A stretch of DNA of 64,000 nt from Acidobacteriota bacterium (GTDB lineage Bacteria > Acidobacteriota > Blastocatellia > Pyrinomonadales > Pyrinomonadaceae): contig JADKBM010000016.1 of assembly GCA_016715115.1 (NCBI GenBank), positions 744,001 to 808,000 of the forward strand. Direction: 5' to 3'. Numbering within the stretch: the stretch's first letter is position 1; the number at the start of each line of letters is the position of its first letter. Position numbers and translations under genes: made by a program. The notes beneath the pieces are model-generated. The model did not search any database. It saw nothing but the letters and a program-made list of their open reading frames with translations, and was not told the origin of the DNA. Positions 59,985-64,000 of the stretch are shown one piece after another.

Positions 59985-61693
59985 AACAATTGATCCTGAT
60001 AAGTGCCGTAACAATGGTCTTGACCGGTTGCGGCGGCTCCGTTTCAAAAACCGGCCCGGCCGCCGACTCCTTAACCGGGCTACGCTTTGCCGATGCGACG
60101 GCGCGGAGCGGCATTGATTTCAAGCAAGTCCCGACGCGCACGGATAACAAGTGGATCCCGGAAATTATGGGAAGCGGCGCGGCTGTCGCGGACTTCAATC
60201 GCGACGGCGCTCCTGACGTGATCATTGTCAACGGCGGCGCCGTTGGCGCAGTATCGCGCCCGGAAAATGCGCGCACGCGGCTTTACATCAATGACGGCAA
60301 AGGTGCTTTTGCCGACAAGACCGACGATTGGAAGCTGTCCTCGGTCGGCTACGGTCAGGGTGCGGCGGTCGGCGATATTGACAATGATGGGTTCCCGGAT
60401 CTTTTGCTGACGGAACTCGGCGGCGATAACCGTCTGTTTCGGAATACCGGTTCGGCATTTGAGGATGTGACCGAGAAGTCGGGCCTGAAATCCGATGGGA
60501 AATGGGCGACAAGCGCCGGATTTGCGGACTTTGACAACGATGGAAACCTGGATCTGTGGATCGTGCGGTATGTTGAATTCGATCCGAAGACCGCGACCAA
60601 GGTCTTTCGCAATCGCCTGATGATCTATCCGACGCCGACGTTGTACGCATCAATTGCGGATCAACTGTGGCGCAATACCGGCGGCGGTAAGTTCGTCGAT
60701 GTCAGTGAGGCGTCGGGAATCAAAGCCGAACCGAGCAAGGGCCTCGCGCTCGGGATCACGGACATCGACGGCGACGGCGACGAAGATGTCTACGTCGCGA
60801 ACGACACCGACAACAATCAGCTCTGGATTAACGATGGCAAAGGCAAATTCAAGGACGTCGCACAGATCGCGGGAGTCGCCTATAGCGAGACCGGACGCGA
60901 GGAAGGTTCGATGGGAGTCGATTTCAACGATTTCGACGGCAATGGCCGGATCGACATCGCGGTCACGAATTTTCAGGACGAAACGACGGCCATTTACAGC
61001 CAGACCGAACCGCTCCTTTTCCGCGAGATCTCGGATTCGATCGGCATCGGCCAACCGGCACGCGCCCGGCTAAAATTCGGGATCGATTTTTTCGATGGCG
61101 ACAACGACGGGGACGAAGATCTGCTGGTTGCCAACGGACATGTCGAGGATAACATCAGCCAGAACTCGGACTCCGTGACGTTCGAACAGCAGAATACCTT
61201 GTATGAGAATCTGGGAAACGGCCGGTTTCGCGACGTTAGCGATCTTGCAGGCGATGCGCTGGCCGACAAAAAGGTCTCGCGAGGACTGGTCACCGCCGAT
61301 TTCGACGGCGACGGCGACCTCGATTTTCTCGTCGTCAACAATGGCGGTTCCGCCCAGATCGCTTTCAACGAAACTGCTTCGAAGGGAAACTTCGTCGGAC
61401 TCTGGCTCGAAGGGGCGAAAGCCAACCGTAGCGCGATCGGCGCGCGGGTCGTTGCCAAATTTGGCGCGAGGACCATCGAACGCCGCGTTCAGGGCGCGCA
61501 GAGTTATTTGTCGGTCAGTGATTTCCGGGTGCATCTCGGTTTGGGCGAAGCGCAGAAGATCGACGAATTGACCATCTTCTGGCCGGGCGGCGGACAGCAA
61601 TCGATCAAGGACGTCGCCGCCGGAAAGTTCTATCACGTCAAACAGGACGCCGCGCCGGCAGCGTTCGTCCCGGGCGAAAAGCAGTTGAATTAG
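59981..61693 (+). CDS. CRTAC1-type lipoprotein with VCBS/FG-GAP repeats and ASPIC/UnbV domain
   Basis: This 570-residue protein has a lipoprotein signal (VTMVLTGCGGS, Cys13). Calcium-binding repeats DFNRDGAPDVI, DIDNDGFPDLL, DFDNDGNLDLW, DIDGDGDEDVY and DFDGDGDLDFL build a propeller. The C-terminal ASPIC/UnbV domain has FVGLWLEGAKANRSAIGARV and DFRVHLGLGEAQKIDELTIFWPGG. The family is abundant in Acidobacteriota and Planctomycetota with unknown function. It is coupled to the TPR lipoprotein upstream and followed by a nitrilase-fold enzyme. Confidence 0.88.
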   Translation: MKQLILISAVTMVLTGCGGSVSKTGPAADSLTGLRFADATARSGIDFKQVPTRTDNKWIPEIMGSGAAVADFNRDGAPDVIIVNGGAVGAVSRPENARTRLYINDGKGAFADKTDDWKLSSVGYGQGAAVGDIDNDGFPDLLLTELGGDNRLFRNTGSAFEDVTEKSGLKSDGKWATSAGFADFDNDGNLDLWIVRYVEFDPKTATKVFRNRLMIYPTPTLYASIADQLWRNTGGGKFVDVSEASGIKAEPSKGLALGITDIDGDGDEDVYVANDTDNNQLWINDGKGKFKDVAQIAGVAYSETGREEGSMGVDFNDFDGNGRIDIAVTNFQDETTAIYSQTEPLLFREISDSIGIGQPARARLKFGIDFFDGDNDGDEDLLVANGHVEDNISQNSDSVTFEQQNTLYENLGNGRFRDVSDLAGDALADKKVSRGLVTADFDGDGDLDFLVVNNGGSAQIAFNETASKGNFVGLWLEGAKANRSAIGARVVAKFGARTIERRVQGAQSYLSVSDFRVHLGLGEAQKIDELTIFWPGGGQQSIKDVAAGKFYHVKQDAAPAAFVPGEKQLN

Positions 61694-61720
61694 CAAACGA
61701 AATCCGGATTCCCATAATTT

Positions 61721-62728
61721 ATGACTCAACTTCGCTATTCCGCGGCGGTTTGCCAAACGGATCTCGCCAATCCGGTCGAGCGCCGCGGGATGAAAAAGAA
61801 CACCGACCGTATCCTGCAATTGATCGATTCCGCGGTCGTCGGCGCGATGCCGTTTCTGCCGGTCAGGCTGATAGTCTTTCCCGAGTTCGCGCATTCGGCG
61901 CCGGTGTTCGAAAAACTCGCCGATCTGCGCGAGAAACTCGCCGTTGAGATCCCGAACGAGCACACCGAACGGCTCGCAAAGAAGGCGAAGGAACACGACG
62001 TTTATATCCAGAGCGGTTCGATGCTTGAGATCGATCCGAAGTATCCGGGACACGTTTTCAACACGACCTGCCTGATCGGCCCCGACGGAATCCTTTTCAA
62101 GTACCGCAAGGTGAACCCGTGGATTCCGTTCGAGGTGCATTCGTCGCCGCACGACATCGAAGAATATGACGAAGAACTTTTTCCGGTCGCGCGGACCGAG
62201 ATCGGAAACATCGGCTGCGCGATCTGTTACGACTGGATATTTCCCGAATCGACGCGGCAGTTGGCGATGAACGGCGCGGAGATCCTGGTCCGCGTTTCGG
62301 CGTATATGGACCCGTGGAACGCGTCCGAGCCGATGGACTGGTGGACGGTCGTCAACCGTTGCCGGGCGCTTGAGAACGTCGCGTACGTCGCGGCGTCCAA
62401 CCAGGCGGCGAGTCTGAGCCATTATCCGCCGTATTCGTGGTCGGGCGGTTCGATGATCGTCGATTTCGACGGGCGTGTCCTCGCCCGCGCGAGCGAGGGA
62501 CCGGGCGAACGGATCGTCGTCGCGCCGATCGACATTTCGGCGCTGCGTCACGAACGACAAACCCGCCGCGGCCACAATATGCCGGCGCATCTGAGGACCG
62601 AAGCCTATCCGGTCTATCGGGAACATATCTATCCGCCAAAACAACGTGACCGGGGTGAACTCTCTTACGAACTGAACAATGAGTTGATCGACCTCGCGAA
62701 GCATAGCCTGGGGAGTTCTGACGAATGA
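61721..62728 (+). CDS. Nitrilase-superfamily carbon-nitrogen hydrolase
   Basis: This 335-residue cytoplasmic protein shows the Glu-Lys-Cys triad: Glu55 in IVFPEFAHSA, Lys130 in FKYRKVNPW and Cys169 in GCAICYDWIFPE. It resembles aliphatic amidases/N-carbamoylases (long loop EVHSSPHDIEEYDEELFPV), so it likely hydrolyses an amide or carbamoyl compound. It sits between two TPR/CRTAC1 lipoprotein genes, and its TGA overlaps the next ATG by 4 bases. Confidence 0.88.
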   Translation: MTQLRYSAAVCQTDLANPVERRGMKKNTDRILQLIDSAVVGAMPFLPVRLIVFPEFAHSAPVFEKLADLREKLAVEIPNEHTERLAKKAKEHDVYIQSGSMLEIDPKYPGHVFNTTCLIGPDGILFKYRKVNPWIPFEVHSSPHDIEEYDEELFPVARTEIGNIGCAICYDWIFPESTRQLAMNGAEILVRVSAYMDPWNASEPMDWWTVVNRCRALENVAYVAASNQAASLSHYPPYSWSGGSMIVDFDGRVLARASEGPGERIVVAPIDISALRHERQTRRGHNMPAHLRTEAYPVYREHIYPPKQRDRGELSYELNNELIDLAKHSLGSSDE

Positions 62729-64000
62729 TCCATCGACTTAGACCATCGTTAAGGCCTGCTTTTTCGGCCGTCGCGTGCGCCGTTCTTCTGGCGGCGATGG
62801 CGGCCTGCCGCCCCGCGATTCCCGAAAAAGCCTCGGGTGAATACGCCGCGGCGATCAAGTCTTTCTATGTCGGTCTCGCGGCGATGCAGGTGGCGGACGA
62901 TGTGCGCGCGAAGCTGGAACTCGAGAACGCGGTGAAACTCGCGGGCGGCGAACCGGCGGCGTGGGCGAATCTGGGCGTTTTGCAGATGCGTCAGAAAGAC
63001 TTCGACGCGGCTCTGAAATCGTTGGAACGAGCCCGAGGCCTCGCGCCCGAAAGCGGACGCATTTATGCCAATCTCGCCGTTCTCCAGTCTCAGCGCGGGA
63101 ATTTCGACGAAGTCCGTAAGAATCTCTTGAAGGCGATCGAAGTCGATCCGTCGGACGCGAAACCGATCTTCGCGCTGGCCGAAGAGTTCGAACGCGATGG
63201 CAACGACGCCGATGCGTTGGCGCGATACGAGAGCATTCTCAAGATCTTGCCCGAGAATCCGGCCGTCGTAATCGAAGTAATGCGGCTCGCGGCAAAACGC
63301 AACGACCTCCCGAAAGCAAAAGCGGCTTTCGCGATCATCAGGCCGCGCCCTGATTACTGGGAAAAAGAGATCGTTGAACAGCATTCGTCTCTCGCGACGA
63401 GCGTCGAGGCCGGCAATACTCGGGAGGTGACCCAGAAGATCGCCTTCTTTCGAAATGTGTTGCTCCGCGTCCCCGAATTCCGCGGCGCGATCGACGACGT
63501 CAAGTACAGCAAGACGACGATCGGCGAGCCCTTCACGCGGCCGCTCAAGCTTTCCGTTCCGGACTTTTCGCCGGCGGCGCACGACGAGGAATTGGCCTTC
63601 GCCGCGGAGATCGTCGCGGACGAGCGGGCGGCGTTTGCGGCCGCGGTTTTCGCCGACGGAGACTCGGCTCCGGCAGTCGCGTTCGGTTCAGAAGGCGATC
63701 TTCGAATCGGCGGCGCTGCGGTTCGGTTCGCGGCGCGCGACATCGCGGCGATCGATATCGATTATGATTTCCGCAACGACTTTGTTGCGGCCGGACCGAA
63801 AGGGCTGCGATTCTTCAGCGCCGACCAAGCGGATCTCACCGGCGCAACCAAACTTCCGGCTCCGTTTTTGGCAAAAGGTTTTTCACGGGTTTTCACTTTC
63901 GACATCGAGATCGACGGCGATCTAGATCTGCTCACGGTCGGCGAAAACAGTTCGCTTGTCGCGCTGCAAAACAACGCCGACGGAACGTTCAAACAGATCC
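62725..64000 (+). CDS. TPR lipoprotein with C-terminal VCBS-type region (3' end outside window)
   Basis: The open frame from the ATG at 62725 runs to the window end without a stop (about 425 residues). A lipoprotein signal ends AAMAACRPA (Cys28). TPR repeats follow (AWANLGVLQMRQKDFDAALKS; IYANLAVLQSQRGNFDEVRKN; FALAEEFERDGNDADALARY). A beta-rich region begins about residue 270 (VRFAARDIAAIDIDYDFRND; FTFDIEIDGDLDLLTVGEN) with FG-GAP character. It probably continues into a CRTAC1-like domain, so it would fuse the functions of the two genes upstream. Confidence 0.85.
   Translation, partial: MIHRLRPSLRPAFSAVACAVLLAAMAACRPAIPEKASGEYAAAIKSFYVGLAAMQVADDVRAKLELENAVKLAGGEPAAWANLGVLQMRQKDFDAALKSLERARGLAPESGRIYANLAVLQSQRGNFDEVRKNLLKAIEVDPSDAKPIFALAEEFERDGNDADALARYESILKILPENPAVVIEVMRLAAKRNDLPKAKAAFAIIRPRPDYWEKEIVEQHSSLATSVEAGNTREVTQKIAFFRNVLLRVPEFRGAIDDVKYSKTTIGEPFTRPLKLSVPDFSPAAHDEELAFAAEIVADERAAFAAAVFADGDSAPAVAFGSEGDLRIGGAAVRFAARDIAAIDIDYDFRNDFVAAGPKGLRFFSADQADLTGATKLPAPFLAKGFSRVFTFDIEIDGDLDLLTVGENSSLVALQNNADGTFKQI

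Overview
The window is chromosomal DNA, moderately GC-rich, from a Gram-negative heterotroph. The gene content fits Acidobacteriota, most likely class Blastocatellia (Pyrinomonadaceae-like). Supporting features are an Oar-type TonB receptor with a carboxypeptidase-regulatory domain, several secreted FG-GAP/VCBS and CRTAC1 (ASPIC/UnbV) proteins, an aerobic H2-uptake hydrogenase and a very high load of short intergenic repeats. The taxonomic call is inference; no rRNA gene is present.

Layout. 1-112 is the end of DNA polymerase I. 295-7721 (minus) is a copper/silver resistance block: Cys-rich secreted protein, FixH/YtkA-like lipoprotein, cupredoxin lipoprotein, CusA, TolC-type channel, CusB. 7905-12006 (minus) holds an NlpC/P60-FG-GAP exoprotein and an unknown secreted membrane protein, followed by tRNA-Ala(CGC). 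12606-19190 is mixed housekeeping: EEP phosphatase, ATP-grasp enzyme, site-2 protease, TrpS, CHRD/FG-GAP protein. 19539-19898 is an ArsC/Spx-like thioredoxin-fold gene whose first redox codon is TGA, a probable selenoprotein. 20503-21317 encodes an ABM-family protein and a DinB-family protein.

21388-47378 is a 26-kb run of minus-strand genes for glycan/amino-sugar scavenging. It runs from a GntR/UTRA (DasR/NagR-like) regulator through a GH38 enzyme, a GHL10-type hydrolase, a VapB-like small protein, DUF4127, a sugar-binding protein, an ABC permease, a TonB receptor, an inner-membrane permease, a duplicated-domain exoprotein, a GH3 beta-N-acetylhexosaminidase, HyuA, an FAD oxidoreductase, an ImmA/IrrE peptidase and a BadF-type sugar kinase to NanE. 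Two near-identical palindromes resembling DasR/NagR operators lie upstream of the regulator and upstream of the TonB receptor, so the locus is probably one regulon.

47650-50905 (plus) carries scpA, scpB, a Uma2 nuclease and two related membrane proteins. 50953-55051 (minus) is a compact [NiFe]-hydrogenase operon (small subunit, large subunit, cytochrome b, maturation protease) with the extra cysteines of O2-tolerant enzymes. 55510-57805 holds a pseudouridine synthase that runs into homopolymer G/C tracts, which look like assembly artefacts and also break an unknown minus-strand gene. 57806-64000 (plus) has an acyl-CoA dehydrogenase and an operon of TPR lipoprotein, CRTAC1 protein, nitrilase-fold amidase and a second TPR/VCBS lipoprotein cut by the window end.

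The most interesting signals are the UGA-containing ArsC-like gene and the way intergenic repeat families have become coding sequence (linkers, N-termini, and one apparent signal-peptide core). The DasR-like amino-sugar regulon and the large hairpin repeat family also deserve follow-up.
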